DNA of 61,867 nt from Hyphomicrobiales bacterium (GTDB lineage Bacteria > Pseudomonadota > Alphaproteobacteria > Rhizobiales > Xanthobacteraceae). Under the pieces are notes generated by a model, which ran no database searches, was not told where the DNA came from, and saw only the letters and a program-made list of their open reading frames with translations. Made by a program: the position numbers and the translations under genes. The DNA lies in NCBI GenBank assembly GCA_017305455.1, contig JAFKKO010000123.1:1-61867 (forward strand). Reading direction: 5' to 3'. Shown piece by piece: positions 9,117-18,520 of this stretch. How positions within the stretch are numbered: the stretch's first letter is position 1; each line of letters opens with the position of its first letter.

Positions 9117-10229
9117 ATGGGAGTGTCGTTCGAGAAAATCGACGGCGCGGTCTTGCTGGATTTTGAAGTTCGTCCCACCGCCAATCCGACGCCTGAGAAG
9201 GAGCGCGCCGCCAAGCTGGAGAAACTGGGCTTCGGCCAGGTTTTCACCGATCATATGGCCGTGGTCCGTTACAGCACCGCCAAGGGCTGGCACGACGCCC
9301 GCGTCGAATCCCGCGCCAACTTCCCGCTCGATCCGGCGACGGCGGTTCTGCACTACGCGCAGGAAATCTTTGAGGGCCTCAAGGCCTACAACCGGGACGA
9401 CGGCGGCGTGAACCTGTTCCGTCCCGACGCCAATGCCCGGCGGTTCTGGAATTCGGCGGACCGCATGGCGATGGCACCGCTGCCGGAGCACATCTTCATC
9501 GAGGCCGTCGAACAACTCGTGCGCATCGACCGCGACTGGATCCCCGGCGGCGAGGGCAGTCTGTATCTGCGGCCCTTCATGATCGCGAGCGAAGTCTTCC
9601 TCGGCGTCAAGCCGTCCGCGGAATACATCTTCTCCGTCATCGCCTCGCCGGTCGGCTCCTACTTCAAGGGCGGGCCCGCACCCGTGTCGATCTGGGTGTC
9701 GGAGAACTACACCCGCGCCGCGATCGGCGGCACCGGCGCAGTCAAATGCGGCGGCAACTATGCCGCCAGCCTGCGCGCGCAGGCCGAGGCCATCGAGCAT
9801 GGCTGCGATCAGGTGGTGTTCCTGGACGCGCTCGAACGCCGTTATGTCGAGGAACTCGGCGGCATGAATATCTTCTTCGCCTTCGACGACGGCTCGCTAC
9901 TGACGCCGCCACTCGGCACGATCCTGCCCGGCATTACCCGCGACTCGATCATCAAGCTTGCCAGGGAAGCCGGCAGGCCGGTGCGTGAAGAAGCCTATTC
10001 CATCGAGCAATGGCGCGCGGATGCCGCCAGCGGCAGGCTGAAAGAAGCTTTCGCCTGCGGCACGGCGGCCGTGATTTCTCCGATCGGCAAGGTTTGTTCC
10101 GCCAGCGGTGATTTTCTCATCAGCGGCGGCGCGGCAGGCCCCGTTGCGACCGGACTGCGCAAGCAACTGGTCGACATCCAGTATGGCCGCGCGCCCGATC
10201 CTCACAACTGGATCAGAAAAATTTTGTGA
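9117..10229 (+). CDS. ilvE: Branched-chain amino acid aminotransferase
   Basis: PLP fold-type IV transaminase of 370 residues; interconverts Leu, Ile and Val with their 2-oxo acids using 2-oxoglutarate. The Schiff-base lysine is Lys210 in GAVKCGGNYAASL, and the class IV signature around YVEELGGMNIFF (about 247) is intact. Length and the N-terminal extension fit the longer, eukaryote-like BCAT subfamily (FGQVFTDHM at 39-47). A ribosome site GGGAGA precedes the ATG. It is monocistronic, with a candidate promoter about 220 bp upstream and a possible terminator after it. Confidence 0.95.
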   Translation: MGVSFEKIDGAVLLDFEVRPTANPTPEKERAAKLEKLGFGQVFTDHMAVVRYSTAKGWHDARVESRANFPLDPATAVLHYAQEIFEGLKAYNRDDGGVNLFRPDANARRFWNSADRMAMAPLPEHIFIEAVEQLVRIDRDWIPGGEGSLYLRPFMIASEVFLGVKPSAEYIFSVIASPVGSYFKGGPAPVSIWVSENYTRAAIGGTGAVKCGGNYAASLRAQAEAIEHGCDQVVFLDALERRYVEELGGMNIFFAFDDGSLLTPPLGTILPGITRDSIIKLAREAGRPVREEAYSIEQWRADAASGRLKEAFACGTAAVISPIGKVCSASGDFLISGGAAGPVATGLRKQLVDIQYGRAPDPHNWIRKIL

Positions 10230-10267
10230 GTCGCCGCCGAACCCGGCAACCGCCTTGAAGAATAACG

Positions 10268-10299
10268 AACGCCGCTGCTCCCGCCGTGGCGTTTTTCTT
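10268..10299 (+). terminator. Possible terminator of ilvE
   Basis: AACGCC (10268-10273) pairs with GGCGTT (10288-10293) across a 14-base loop, followed by TTTCTTTTC. The stem is short, so support is moderate. It lies in the convergent gap between ilvE and the MATE gene. Confidence 0.5.
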
Positions 10300-10304
10300 T
10301 TCAC

Positions 10305-11702
10305 TCACCGCGCGGGGACGAGGCCAAGCCGCGCCCGGCGCGTCCAGCGCAGCATCATCACGCAGGCCACTGCGACAAGGCCCGATGCGAGGCCGATCCA
10401 GATGCCGATGCCGCCAAAGCCGAGCCGGAACGCGAACAGCAGGCTGAGCGACATGCCGAAGCCCCAATAGCCGAGCGCAGCATAGATCATCGGCACGCGG
10501 GTATCCTGCAGGCCGCGCAACATGCCCGCTCCGACCACCTGCGCGCCGTCGGCGATCTGGAACACGGCCGCGCAGATCAGGAACGAAATCGCAAGCTCGA
10601 TCACCGGCGCGTTGACCGGATCGCCGATATCGACGAACGCGCCGATCAACAAGCGCGGCGCGGTGATCATCAGCACGCTCATCGCCGCCATGAAGGCGAT
10701 GGCCAGCGCAAAGGCGCACCATCCGGCGCGGGTGATGCCATCCGCATCGCGCGCGCCATAGGCTCGCCCCACCCGCACTGTCGCCGCCTGCGCAAGACCC
10801 ATCGGCACCATGAACGACATCGAGGCGATCTGGATCGCGATGGCATGGGCCGCGATCGCCACCGTGCCGAACTGCCCCATCAGAAAAACAGCAGCGTTGA
10901 ACACCGTGATCTCGAACGCCAGCGCGGCGCCGATCGGCAATCCGATCCGCCACAGCGTGACAAGACGCGGCCAGTCCGCCCGCCACCAATGGCCGAACAG
11001 GTGATAGCGCCGGAACTTGCGTCCGAAATTCACGACCAGCGCGAGGCCGACGAACAGAAAGACGTTCGACAGCGTGGTCGCGAGGCCCGAGCCGCGCAGG
11101 CCCAGCGCCGGCAGACCGAGATGGCCGAACACCAGCGCCCAGTTGGCGAGAATGTTGAACAGGATCGCAACGCCGGTCACCAGCAGCGCCCAGAGCGGCC
11201 GCTCCAGCGCGGCGACGAAGGAACGCAACGCGATATAGCCGAGCGCGGGAAACAATCCCCATTGCAGGTGGTGGACGAACACCGCCGCCTGCGCCGCAAG
11301 CTGCGGCTCCTGATCGAACAGGATCAGGATCGCCTCGGCATGCCACAGCGCGATCCAGCTCGGCACTGCGATGATCAGCGCGGTCCACAAACCCTGCCGG
11401 AATGTTCGCCGCACATCGCGCACCATGCGCAGCTTGCGGCCGAACGCGCTCGCCATCATCGGCGAGGTCGCAGTAACCAGGCCGATGCCGAACAGCAGGA
11501 TAGCGAAATACAGGTTGACGCCGAGGGTGCCGGCGGCGAGCGCGGACGGCCCGAGCCGGCCGAGCACGATGACGTCGGTCGTGGTCAACGCGATCTGCGC
11601 CAGATTGGTCAGCACCAGCGGCCAGCCGAGCGTCAGCGTGGCCCGGAATTCATCGAGCCAGGCTGCGCGCGAAAGCGCGCTCCGGCGGGGGTTGAACAGC
11701 AT
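10305..11702 (-). CDS. MATE family multidrug exporter
   Basis: About 465 residues with twelve hydrophobic segments and the two-fold repeat of MATE (NorM-type) transporters, which expel cationic drugs by H+ or Na+ antiport across the inner membrane. Typical stretches are [14 protein letters not shown] with [11 protein letters not shown] in the N-half and [20 protein letters not shown] in the C-half. The ORF can be extended upstream to 11762, but the ATG at 11702 has an AGAAG-type ribosome site and matches the family N-terminus better. Substrate unknown. Convergent with ilvE. Confidence 0.92.
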   Translation of the reverse strand: MLFNPRRSALSRAAWLDEFRATLTLGWPLVLTNLAQIALTTTDVIVLGRLGPSALAAGTLGVNLYFAILLFGIGLVTATSPMMASAFGRKLRMVRDVRRTFRQGLWTALIIAVPSWIALWHAEAILILFDQEPQLAAQAAVFVHHLQWGLFPALGYIALRSFVAALERPLWALLVTGVAILFNILANWALVFGHLGLPALGLRGSGLATTLSNVFLFVGLALVVNFGRKFRRYHLFGHWWRADWPRLVTLWRIGLPIGAALAFEITVFNAAVFLMGQFGTVAIAAHAIAIQIASMSFMVPMGLAQAATVRVGRAYGARDADGITRAGWCAFALAIAFMAAMSVLMITAPRLLIGAFVDIGDPVNAPVIELAISFLICAAVFQIADGAQVVGAGMLRGLQDTRVPMIYAALGYWGFGMSLSLLFAFRLGFGGIGIWIGLASGLVAVACVMMLRWTRRARLGLVPAR

Positions 11703-11823
11703 CGAACGATCTTCTGCGGAATCCTGGAAAGAGCATGCCGCGGACGGCATCGCGGCACGCATGCATCATCATGGAAAGGCTTTTTGATGGTCGCGCCGCC
11801 GTACAATGGCAGCGGTAAATCGG

Positions 11824-12804
11824 CTAGCGGAGGTCGTCCGCGCCGATCCAGAACACCTCGCCTTCGGACTCTTCGCTGTCGAGCCACAAGAACGGCAGAT
11901 CGGGATAGGCGGCTTCCAGCGCGTCGCGGCAACGGCCGATCTCGCAGAGCAGCCCGCCGCCCGGCAGCAGATGGCGCCTGGCGCCGTCGATGATCCGCCG
12001 CACGACTTCGATGCCGTCCTCGCCGCCATCGAAGGCCAGCTTCGGCTCGTGGCGGCACTCGGGAGGCAGATCCGCCATGCCCTGCGCATCGACATAAGGC
12101 GGGTTGGAGATGATGATGTCGTAGCGCGCCTCGCCGAGCGGCGCGAACAGGTCGCCCCGATACAGCTTGATGCGATCTTCAAGACCATAATCGGCGACAT
12201 TGATCGCGGCCACGGCGAGCGCATCCTTCGACACGTCCACCGCATCGACCTGCGCATTGCCGAAGGTCTGACTGGCAAGGATAGCAAGACAGCCGGAGCC
12301 GGTGCACAGATCGAGCACGCGCATCACCGCGCCGGGATCATCGATCAGCGCGCCGCCATCTTCTTCATCCCCGCCGCTGAAATGCGCGTCCAGAATCTCG
12401 CCGATGAACGAACGCGGGACGATCACCCGCCGATCGACATGAAACGGCAGGCCGCGCATGTAGATCTTGCCCGTCAGATAAGCCGCCGGCTGCCGGGTGG
12501 AGACCCGCCTCGCGATCAGGTCGAGTATCTTCTCCGCTTCGGCGTGGGTGACGCGGGCATGGGCGAACATCTCGAACTGGTCCGGATGCAGATGCAGCGC
12601 TTCGCATACCATAAACGCAGCCTCGGCCATCGGGTCGGTGGTGCCATGCGCGAACACCAGCCTGCCCTCGGCAAAACGGCTGAGCGCATAGCGCACGAAA
12701 TCAAGCAGCGTGCACAATTCGCCGGGGCGGACCTTCGGGGTCTTGATTGCCGCACGCTTGCGGGGAGCGGCCGCTTTCGCCGCCTTCTTCGTTCGTTTTG
12801 CCAT
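11824..12804 (-). CDS. prmB: 50S ribosomal protein L3 glutamine N5-methyltransferase
   Basis: 326 residues with the HemK-family signature NPPYVD (234-239) and SAM motif DLCTGSGCLAI (165-175). PrmB methylates a glutamine of ribosomal protein L3; the family members for release factors (PrmC) are shorter. The basic N-terminal tail (KRTKKAAKAAAPRKR) and the domain carrying RLVFAHGTTDPMAEA (49-63) fit PrmB. Its ATG overlaps the stop of moaE by one base (TAATG), making it the last gene of the uvrC-pgsA-moaD-moaE-prmB run. Confidence 0.9.
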   Translation of the reverse strand: MAKRTKKAAKAAAPRKRAAIKTPKVRPGELCTLLDFVRYALSRFAEGRLVFAHGTTDPMAEAAFMVCEALHLHPDQFEMFAHARVTHAEAEKILDLIARRVSTRQPAAYLTGKIYMRGLPFHVDRRVIVPRSFIGEILDAHFSGGDEEDGGALIDDPGAVMRVLDLCTGSGCLAILASQTFGNAQVDAVDVSKDALAVAAINVADYGLEDRIKLYRGDLFAPLGEARYDIIISNPPYVDAQGMADLPPECRHEPKLAFDGGEDGIEVVRRIIDGARRHLLPGGGLLCEIGRCRDALEAAYPDLPFLWLDSEESEGEVFWIGADDLR

Positions 12805-13277
12805 TACGTGTTCCAGCGCGCCGCCGCGGCGTCGTCCTGATCGCGGGCATCGACCCAGACACGCCCGGCTTCGCCGGTGATGCGTTTTTCCGATTTCCAG
12901 AATGGGGCGCTGGTTTTCAGATAGTCCATCAGGAATTCGGCCGCCGCGAACGCCGCCTCGCGATGCACCGAGGCCGTGAGCACCAGCACGATGTTGTCGC
13001 CCGGCACGACGCGGCCATAGCGATGGATCACGGTGACGCCGTCGAGCGGCCAGCGTGCCTTGGCCTCCTCGACATGACGGCCGATCTCCTCTTCCGCCAT
13101 GCCGGGATAATGCTCCAGCGTCATTTCGGAAATCGCCGCCTCGCCCTCGCCGCGACGGCAGATGCCGATGAAGGACACCACCGCGCCGATCTCGTGACGT
13201 CCCGCGACAAGGGCCGCGCTCTCGCGCGCGACGTCGAAGTCACCGCTCTGGATTCGAATGGTGACCGGGATCGACAC
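12804..13277 (-). CDS. moaE: Molybdopterin synthase large subunit
   Basis: 157 residues from a GTG start two bases after the moaD stop; the longer ORF upstream of it is a shadow of moaD. MoaE with thiocarboxylated MoaD converts cyclic pyranopterin monophosphate to molybdopterin. Family motifs seen: LEHYPGMAE (about 54-62), IHRYGRV (84-90) and KTSAPFWKSE (121-130) with the active-site lysine region. The C-terminal tail is slightly long and Ala-rich. The next gene prmB overlaps its stop codon by one base, so the two are coupled. Confidence 0.95.
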   Translation of the reverse strand: MSIPVTIRIQSGDFDVARESAALVAGRHEIGAVVSFIGICRRGEGEAAISEMTLEHYPGMAEEEIGRHVEEAKARWPLDGVTVIHRYGRVVPGDNIVLVLTASVHREAAFAAAEFLMDYLKTSAPFWKSEKRITGEAGRVWVDARDQDDAAAARWNT

Positions 13278-13279
13278 GG

Positions 13280-13531
13280 TCAACCGCCGGTCATCGGCGG
13301 GAAGAAGGCGATCTCCCGCGCGCCCGCGATCCGCGCGTCGTGCTTGACGTGAGCATGATCGAGCGCGGCGCGGATTGCCTGCGGTGCCGCAAAGGCATGC
13401 GCGTATTCCTCGCCGCGCCCGATCAGCCATTGCATCAGGTCGGCCACGGTGGCGATGCCGGGCGGCGGGTCGATGACCTCCTCGGTCTTGCCGACACGCT
13501 CGCGCACCCAGGCGAAATAGAGCACTTTCAT
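13280..13531 (-). CDS. moaD: Molybdopterin synthase sulfur-carrier subunit
   Basis: 83-residue ubiquitin-like protein whose C-terminal Gly-Gly (…FFPPMTGG) is adenylated by MoeB/MoaD-activating enzyme and thiocarboxylated to supply the dithiolene sulfurs of molybdopterin. The ATG overlaps the pgsA stop by one base (TGATG), with a GGAGGA ribosome site lying inside the pgsA end. moaE follows after two bases. Other Mo-cofactor genes are not in the window. Confidence 0.95.
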   Translation of the reverse strand: MKVLYFAWVRERVGKTEEVIDPPPGIATVADLMQWLIGRGEEYAHAFAAPQAIRAALDHAHVKHDARIAGAREIAFFPPMTGG

Positions 13532-14142
13532 CACTCCTCCTCCGCCAGATGATGGACCCCGGCGCGGAAGTAGTCCCATCCGGTGTATAATGTGAGCAGC
13601 GCGGAAATCCACAACAGGACGATGCCGATCAGGATGGTCTGCGGCAAAATGACTTCGCCGGCCTCGCCTGCGATCAGGAAGCCGATCGCCACCAGCTGCA
13701 CCGTGGTCTTCCATTTTGCGAGTTGCGACACCGGCACGCGGACATGCAAAGCGGCGAGATATTCACGCAAGCCGGACACCAGGATTTCGCGGCACAGAAT
13801 CACGATCGCAGCCCACAGCGACCAGCCGCGGATGGTCTCGTCCGCCGCCAGCATCAGAAGGCACGAGGCGACCAGCAGCTTGTCCGCGATCGGATCGAGC
13901 ATGCGGCCGAACGCCGATTGCTGATCCCACATCCGGGCATAATAGCCATCCAGGAAATCGGTCACGCCCGCGGCGATGAACAGCGCCAGCGCCACCCAGC
14001 GCAGCCACAGCGGGCCGCCGCCGATCGACTGGGCATACATGCAGCCGATCACGACCGGCACGGCGACAATCCGCGAGTAGGTCAGGATATTGGGCAGCGC
14101 CAGCGAATGCTTGGCCGATTTTCGGGTCGTGACGGTGGACAT
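13531..14142 (-). CDS. pgsA: CDP-diacylglycerol-glycerol-3-phosphate 3-phosphatidyltransferase
   Basis: Integral membrane enzyme making phosphatidylglycerol phosphate, the committed step to PG and cardiolipin. About 203 residues. The CDP-alcohol phosphotransferase motif D-x2-DG-x2-AR-x8-G-x3-D-x3-D is complete (DFLDGYYAR, then GRMLDPIADK). Several hydrophobic helices follow. A TTG at 14178 would add twelve residues; the ATG used here fits the family better. It lies 92 bp after uvrC and overlaps moaD, so it is probably transcribed from the uvrC promoter. Confidence 0.94.
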   Translation of the reverse strand: MSTVTTRKSAKHSLALPNILTYSRIVAVPVVIGCMYAQSIGGGPLWLRWVALALFIAAGVTDFLDGYYARMWDQQSAFGRMLDPIADKLLVASCLLMLAADETIRGWSLWAAIVILCREILVSGLREYLAALHVRVPVSQLAKWKTTVQLVAIGFLIAGEAGEVILPQTILIGIVLLWISALLTLYTGWDYFRAGVHHLAEEE

Positions 14143-14234
14143 GGCCTGATACCAATACTGCCGCGACGCCAAGGTCAACAGCCCGGGCGCGGCATTTTAG
14201 ATAGCAAACAGAATCGGCATGCGGAAACGGCTTT

Positions 14235-16313
14235 TCAACCGCGATTCGGATGAAAAAAGTCGAATATCCGGCGCGCACTTTCCGCACTCACGCCCGGAAC
14301 CTTGCCGAGATCGGCCAGCGAGGCCCGTTCAATCTCCTTCAACGTGCCGAAATGATGCAGCAACGCGCGTTTGCGCGTCGGCCCGATGCCGGGGATTTCC
14401 TGCAACCCGGCCTCGCGGATATCCTTTTTGCGCAGCTTGCGGTGCGAACCGATAACGAACCTGTGAGCCTCGTCGCGCAGGCGCTGGATGAAATACAGCA
14501 CCGGGTCGCGCGGCTCCAATTTCAGCGACGGCCGGTCCGGCAGGAACAGCGTCTCGCGCCCGGCATCACGGTCCGGCCCCTTGGCGACCGAGACCAGCGA
14601 CACATCACGAACGCCAAGCCCGGCAAAAATTTCGCGCACCGCGTTGAGCTGTCCTTGACCGCCGTCAATGATGACGAGGTCGGGCCACCGCGGAACATCG
14701 TCATCCTTGCGCTTCGGCGCATCTGCATCGGCCGTCTCCGCAAGAAGGCGCTTGAACCTGCGCTGCAGCACCTCGCGCATCATGCCGTAGTCATCGCCCG
14801 GCGTAAGGTTTTCGGAGCGGATATTGAACTTGCGGTATTGATTCTTCACAAAGCCGTCGGGGCCGGCGACCACCATCGCGCCGACCGCGTTGGTGCCCTG
14901 GATGTGGCTGTTGTCGTAAATCTCGATGCGGCGCGGCACCTCCGGCAGACCGAGCGTGGTCTTCAGTCCTTCGAGCAGACGCTTCTGCGTCGCGGTGTCG
15001 GCGAGCTTGCGGCCGAACGCCTCGCGGGCGTTGGTCAGCGCATGCGCGACCAGTTCCTTCTTCTCGCCGCGCTGCGGCGCGCTCACCTCGACCTTGTGCC
15101 CGGCCTTCACGCAAAGCGCGTCCGCCAGCAACTCCTGCTCCTCGATCCTGTGCGAGAGCAGCACCAGCCGCGGCGGCGGCTTGTCGTCGTAGAATTGCGA
15201 CAGGAACGAGCCGAGCACTTCCGAAGCGGAAAGCGACTTGTCGGCGCGGGGGAAATAGGCGCGGTTGCCCCAGTTCTGGCCGGTGCGGAAGAAGAACACC
15301 TCGACGCAGGAATAGCCGCCCTCCTGATGGATGGCGAACACGTCGGCTTCCTCCACCGTCCGCGGATTGATGCCCTGCTGCGACTGGATCGCCGACAACG
15401 CGGCGAGACGGTCGCGATAAAGCGCCGCGCGCTCGAAGGCGAGTTCGGCTGACGCCTTCTCCATTTCCTCGGCAAGGCGCTGCTTCACCAAGCGGCTGCG
15501 GCCGGAAAGAAATTCATTCGCCTCGCGCACCAGCTCGGTATAGCCGGGAAAATCAATCTCTCCCGTGCACGGGCCCGAGCAGCGCTTGATCTGATACAAC
15601 AGACACGGCCGCGTGCGCCCTTCAAAGAACGAATCCGTGCAGGAGCGCACCAGAAATGCGCGTTGCAAGGCGGTGATGGTGCGGTTGACCGCGCCGACCG
15701 AGGCGAACGGCCCGTAATAGCGCCCCGGCCGCGTCTGCGCGCCGCGATGCTTGAGGATTTGCGGCGCCCAGTGATCGCCGGTGATCAGGATATAGGGAAA
15801 CGACTTGTCGTCGCGCAGCAGCACGTTGAAGCGCGGCCGCAACTGCTTGATGAGGTTGGCCTCGAGCAGCAGCGCCTCGGTCTCGGTCGTGGTCGAGATG
15901 ATCTCGACGCTGACGGTCGCGGCGATCATGCGGGCGATGCGCGCGGGATGACCGGTCGGGCGCGCATAGGACGCAAGGCGTTTCTTCACGCTCTTGGCCT
16001 TGCCGACATAGAGCACGTCGCTTGCGGCATTGAGCATGCGATAGACGCCGGGCGACGTCGGCGCCAGTTTCACCGCCCGCTCGATCGCGGCGCGCCCCGT
16101 CGCAAGCCCGCCTTCGCCAACCGCTCCCGCCTCGTCCTCGGTTGTCTCCGGCAGGCGATCCTCATCCTCCTCCGGACTGGTATCGGCGAGATCGAGATCC
16201 TGCGGCGGCACATCCTGCGCGCTGGCGCGGGACGGCGCCGATGCGGTCTTCGTCGGCGAGGGCTCCGCTGCTGGCGCAACCGGCGGCGGGGTCTCGGAAT
16301 CATCCGTGTTCAT
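14235..16313 (-). CDS. uvrC: Excinuclease ABC subunit C
   Basis: 692 residues. UvrC makes both incisions in nucleotide-excision repair with UvrA and UvrB. Domains in order: a 75-residue acidic, Pro/Ser-rich N-terminal extension; GIY-YIG nuclease (GVY 89-91, LYVGKAK 101-107) for the 3' cut; a Cys-rich segment ([13 protein letters not shown]); a UvrB-binding UVR motif; the RNase H-like nuclease with [11 protein letters not shown] and [12 protein letters not shown] for the 5' cut; and paired helix-hairpin-helix at the C-terminus ([23 protein letters not shown]). It is the first gene of a five-gene reverse block. Confidence 0.97.
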   Translation of the reverse strand: MNTDDSETPPPVAPAAEPSPTKTASAPSRASAQDVPPQDLDLADTSPEEDEDRLPETTEDEAGAVGEGGLATGRAAIERAVKLAPTSPGVYRMLNAASDVLYVGKAKSVKKRLASYARPTGHPARIARMIAATVSVEIISTTTETEALLLEANLIKQLRPRFNVLLRDDKSFPYILITGDHWAPQILKHRGAQTRPGRYYGPFASVGAVNRTITALQRAFLVRSCTDSFFEGRTRPCLLYQIKRCSGPCTGEIDFPGYTELVREANEFLSGRSRLVKQRLAEEMEKASAELAFERAALYRDRLAALSAIQSQQGINPRTVEEADVFAIHQEGGYSCVEVFFFRTGQNWGNRAYFPRADKSLSASEVLGSFLSQFYDDKPPPRLVLLSHRIEEQELLADALCVKAGHKVEVSAPQRGEKKELVAHALTNAREAFGRKLADTATQKRLLEGLKTTLGLPEVPRRIEIYDNSHIQGTNAVGAMVVAGPDGFVKNQYRKFNIRSENLTPGDDYGMMREVLQRRFKRLLAETADADAPKRKDDDVPRWPDLVIIDGGQGQLNAVREIFAGLGVRDVSLVSVAKGPDRDAGRETLFLPDRPSLKLEPRDPVLYFIQRLRDEAHRFVIGSHRKLRKKDIREAGLQEIPGIGPTRKRALLHHFGTLKEIERASLADLGKVPGVSAESARRIFDFFHPNRG

Positions 16314-16368
16314 GATCAGTCAGCTAGGCATTGCATGCCGCGCCGGCCAGCGGCGCGGTAACCTTCTC

Positions 16369-16414
16369 TTAACAACGATCCGTCGCAGTTAAGCCCCCTT
16401 AACGACTGTTTAAC
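16369..16414 (+). promoter_or_regulatory. Cluster of CtrA-like TTAA motifs
   Basis: Four TTAA elements begin at 16369, 16389, 16399 and 16410. The last two form TTAACGACTGTTTAAC, a perfect match to the CtrA consensus TTAA-N7-TTAAC. Spacings of 20, 10 and 11 bp put all four on roughly the same face of the helix. The cluster is 128-173 bp upstream of the outer-membrane protein ATG and 56-101 bp upstream of the divergent uvrC. No binding evidence. Confidence 0.5.
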
Positions 16415-16541
16415 GTAAAATTCTCGATAAATCTTTCATGAAAAAAGCGGAATTCCGTAACCATACGGCATTGCCGCACGCGCTGCACATACGGCGTGAA
16501 GGGCCGTCGAACCGGGTTTTATGCGTGGTAGGAGAGTTCGA

Positions 16542-17171
16542 ATGATCAGAAAAGCTGGCGCAGTGATGGTGCTCGCTGCAGCGTGCGGCGCGACCTCGGC
16601 GCAAGGCGCGGACCTGCAATATGGCCGCCAGCCCGCCCCCTACACCGTCAATCAGCCGCTCAACATGTATAGCTGGGCCGGCCCCTATATCGGCGGCAAC
16701 CTCGGCTATGGCTGGGGCACCGTTTCAAACAATCCGACCAGGCCGAACGGCGTGAACGGCGGCTTGCAGGCCGGCTATAACTGGCAGCAGGGCAGCCCGT
16801 GGGTGTTCGGCCTCGAAGGCGACCTGCAGGCCAACGGCGCCGAAGATACCTTCGCGCCGTGGAAATTCTCCAACCCGTGGTACGGCACGGTGCGCGGCCG
16901 CATCGGTTATGCCTTCAACAACGTGCTGTTCTACGGAACCGGCGGTCTCGCCTTCGGTGAGATCAAGGGCCAGACTTTCGGACTCAGCGAAAGCCGCACC
17001 GGCATGGGCTGGACCGTCGGCCTCGGCGCCGAGTTCGCGCTCAACCGCAACTGGTCGGCAAAGGCCGAATACCTTTACGTCGATCTGTCGCAGCGCGACT
17101 TCACCCTCGACGGCCTGCCGCACGGCTACAGTTTTGGCGTGGTGCGCCTCGGCGTGAACTATCACTTCTGA
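16542..17171 (+). CDS. Outer-membrane beta-barrel protein, Omp25/RopB type
   Basis: 209 residues from an ATG seven bases after an AGGAGA ribosome site; an in-frame ATG at 16521 is less likely. A signal peptide (AGAVMVLAAACGATSAQGA) is followed by the usual spacer and SWAGPYIGGNLGYGWG, the entry motif of small OmpA-like 8-strand barrels of rhizobia and Brucella. Alternating hydrophobic strands end in a terminal aromatic (GVNYHF), the BAM recognition signal. These proteins are abundant structural and surface antigens. Upstream lies a cluster of CtrA-like sites; downstream a strong terminator. Confidence 0.92.
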   Translation: MIRKAGAVMVLAAACGATSAQGADLQYGRQPAPYTVNQPLNMYSWAGPYIGGNLGYGWGTVSNNPTRPNGVNGGLQAGYNWQQGSPWVFGLEGDLQANGAEDTFAPWKFSNPWYGTVRGRIGYAFNNVLFYGTGGLAFGEIKGQTFGLSESRTGMGWTVGLGAEFALNRNWSAKAEYLYVDLSQRDFTLDGLPHGYSFGVVRLGVNYHF

Positions 17172-17209
17172 TCGTCGGCAAGCATCCGGCACGAGAATGC
17201 CGCAACATG

Positions 17210-17240
17210 ATCCCGGACCCCACGGTCCGGGATTTTGTTT
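17210..17240 (+). terminator. Rho-independent terminator of the outer-membrane protein gene
   Basis: Ten-base perfect stem ATCCCGGACC/GGTCCGGGAT (17210-17219 with 17224-17233), 4-base loop, then TTTG TTT. It lies 38 bp after the stop and before the convergent cold-shock gene. Confidence 0.9.
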
Positions 17241-17259
17241 GCAGCCTGCCGCGAAATGA

Positions 17260-17475
17260 TCAGGATGTAACGACGAGATCGACGGCCTTCGGGCCCTTGC
17301 CCTTTTTGTCGGGTTCGACCTCGAACGTGATGTGCTGGCCCTCGACCAGATTTTTCAATCCAGCCCGTTCGACCGCCGTGATGTGAACGAAGACATCGCG
17401 CCCGCCATCGTCAGGCTTGATGAAACCGTAACCCCGTTCGGCATTAAAGAACTTCACCGTCCCGCTCATCGGCAT
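17260..17475 (-). CDS. Cold-shock-domain protein (CspA family)
   Basis: 71 residues, an OB-fold RNA/DNA chaperone that prevents RNA secondary structure. RNP1 (ERGYGFIKPDD) and RNP2 (DVFVHITAV) are both present, and the start MPMSGTVKFFN is preceded by GGAGAGGG at seven bases. The open frame continues 25 codons upstream, but those residues do not resemble the family. Whether it is cold-induced cannot be told; the 131-bp gap to rlmJ could hold a promoter and leader. Confidence 0.93.
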   Translation of the reverse strand: MPMSGTVKFFNAERGYGFIKPDDGGRDVFVHITAVERAGLKNLVEGQHITFEVEPDKKGKGPKAVDLVVTS

Positions 17476-17606
17476 CCGGAAACCCTCTCCGCCTTGCTTC
17501 ACCGACGAAAGGCACGCCTGCCCTCCGGCGGTTGTCCCCCCAGGAAGCATAATCCTGTTGGCGGCGCGTTGACTAGGCGTATGACAGCCCGGCGGGGTCG
17601 GCCGGC

Positions 17607-18467
17607 TTAAGGCCGGCAGGCCTCGAGACGGTAGCGGCCAGCGCCGCCCAGCCCGAGCGGCTTTTCCAGTTCGGGCAGAATGGTCTTGAGATCCGACGCC
17701 AGCGTCCAGGGCGGGTTGACCACCAAGAGCCCCGCCGACATCAGTCCCGGCTGGCCGGTCTGCGGCGCGATGCTGAACTCGATCCGCAGGCAGCGATCCT
17801 CGCCGGGCTGCGCCGACCGCACCGCGCCAGCGACATGCCTTGTCAGATCATCGCAGGCGCGGCGGGATTTGGCCGGATACCACAGCAAATAGATGCCTTG
17901 CGGCCATTTAGCGAAAGCCGCGCCAAAGCCGGCCGCGAGAATCGCGAATTCGTCGGCGTTCTCGAAGGGCGGATCGATCAGCACGAGCCCGCGCCGCTCC
18001 TTCGGCGGCACGAAAGCCGGCAGCGCCGTCCAGCCATCCAGATCGACCACCCGCGCCTGCGGGTCGCGGTGCAAATTCGCGATCAGCTGTTTGCGTGCGC
18101 TCGGCTCCAGTTCGCAGGCGGTCAGCCGATCCTGCGGCCGCAGCAGCGCTCGCACGATCAGCGGCGATCCTGGATAGGCGGTCAATTCACGCTGCGGATT
18201 GAAGGCGCGGACGATATCGAGATAGGGCCGCACCAGCGGCTCGGCGGCGCCGAGGCGCGCCTGCATCAGCCGCGCGATGCCGGTACGCCATTCGCCGCCG
18301 CGCTGCGCCTCCTCGCCGGTGAGATCGTAGAGACCCGCGCCGGCATGGGTGTCGATCACGCGAAATGCCGATTCCTTGCCCTGCAAATAGAGAAGGATTC
18401 GCGTCAGCACGAGATGCTTGACGACATCGGCGAAATTGCCGGCATGGAAGGCGTGACGATAATTCAT
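17607..18467 (-). CDS. rlmJ: 23S rRNA (adenine2030-N6)-methyltransferase
   Basis: 286 residues of the RlmJ/ComJ family. The N-terminal NYRHAFHAGNFADVVKHL is the family signature, DTHAGAGLYDL holds the SAM-binding loop and the catalytic tetrapeptide-like motif DPPFE is at about 165. RlmJ modifies A2030 in 23S rRNA; in some organisms the family was first noticed for use of external DNA as a nutrient. Stands alone between RNase T2 and the cold-shock gene on the same strand. Confidence 0.95.
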   Translation of the reverse strand: MNYRHAFHAGNFADVVKHLVLTRILLYLQGKESAFRVIDTHAGAGLYDLTGEEAQRGGEWRTGIARLMQARLGAAEPLVRPYLDIVRAFNPQRELTAYPGSPLIVRALLRPQDRLTACELEPSARKQLIANLHRDPQARVVDLDGWTALPAFVPPKERRGLVLIDPPFENADEFAILAAGFGAAFAKWPQGIYLLWYPAKSRRACDDLTRHVAGAVRSAQPGEDRCLRIEFSIAPQTGQPGLMSAGLLVVNPPWTLASDLKTILPELEKPLGLGGAGRYRLEACRP

Positions 18468-18520
18468 CGCGCAGGGTTACGACATCGCGCGCAGAAAGTA
18501 ACGCACCGACATGATGCCCA

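Noticed and set aside
10213-11388. 391-codon reverse ORF within the MATE gene
   Set aside because: Out-of-frame, Arg/Gly-rich shadow; the other frame shows a complete MATE transporter.
16410-16619. 69-codon reverse ORF over the outer-membrane protein promoter
   Set aside because: No ribosome site or similarity; overlaps the start of a clear gene.
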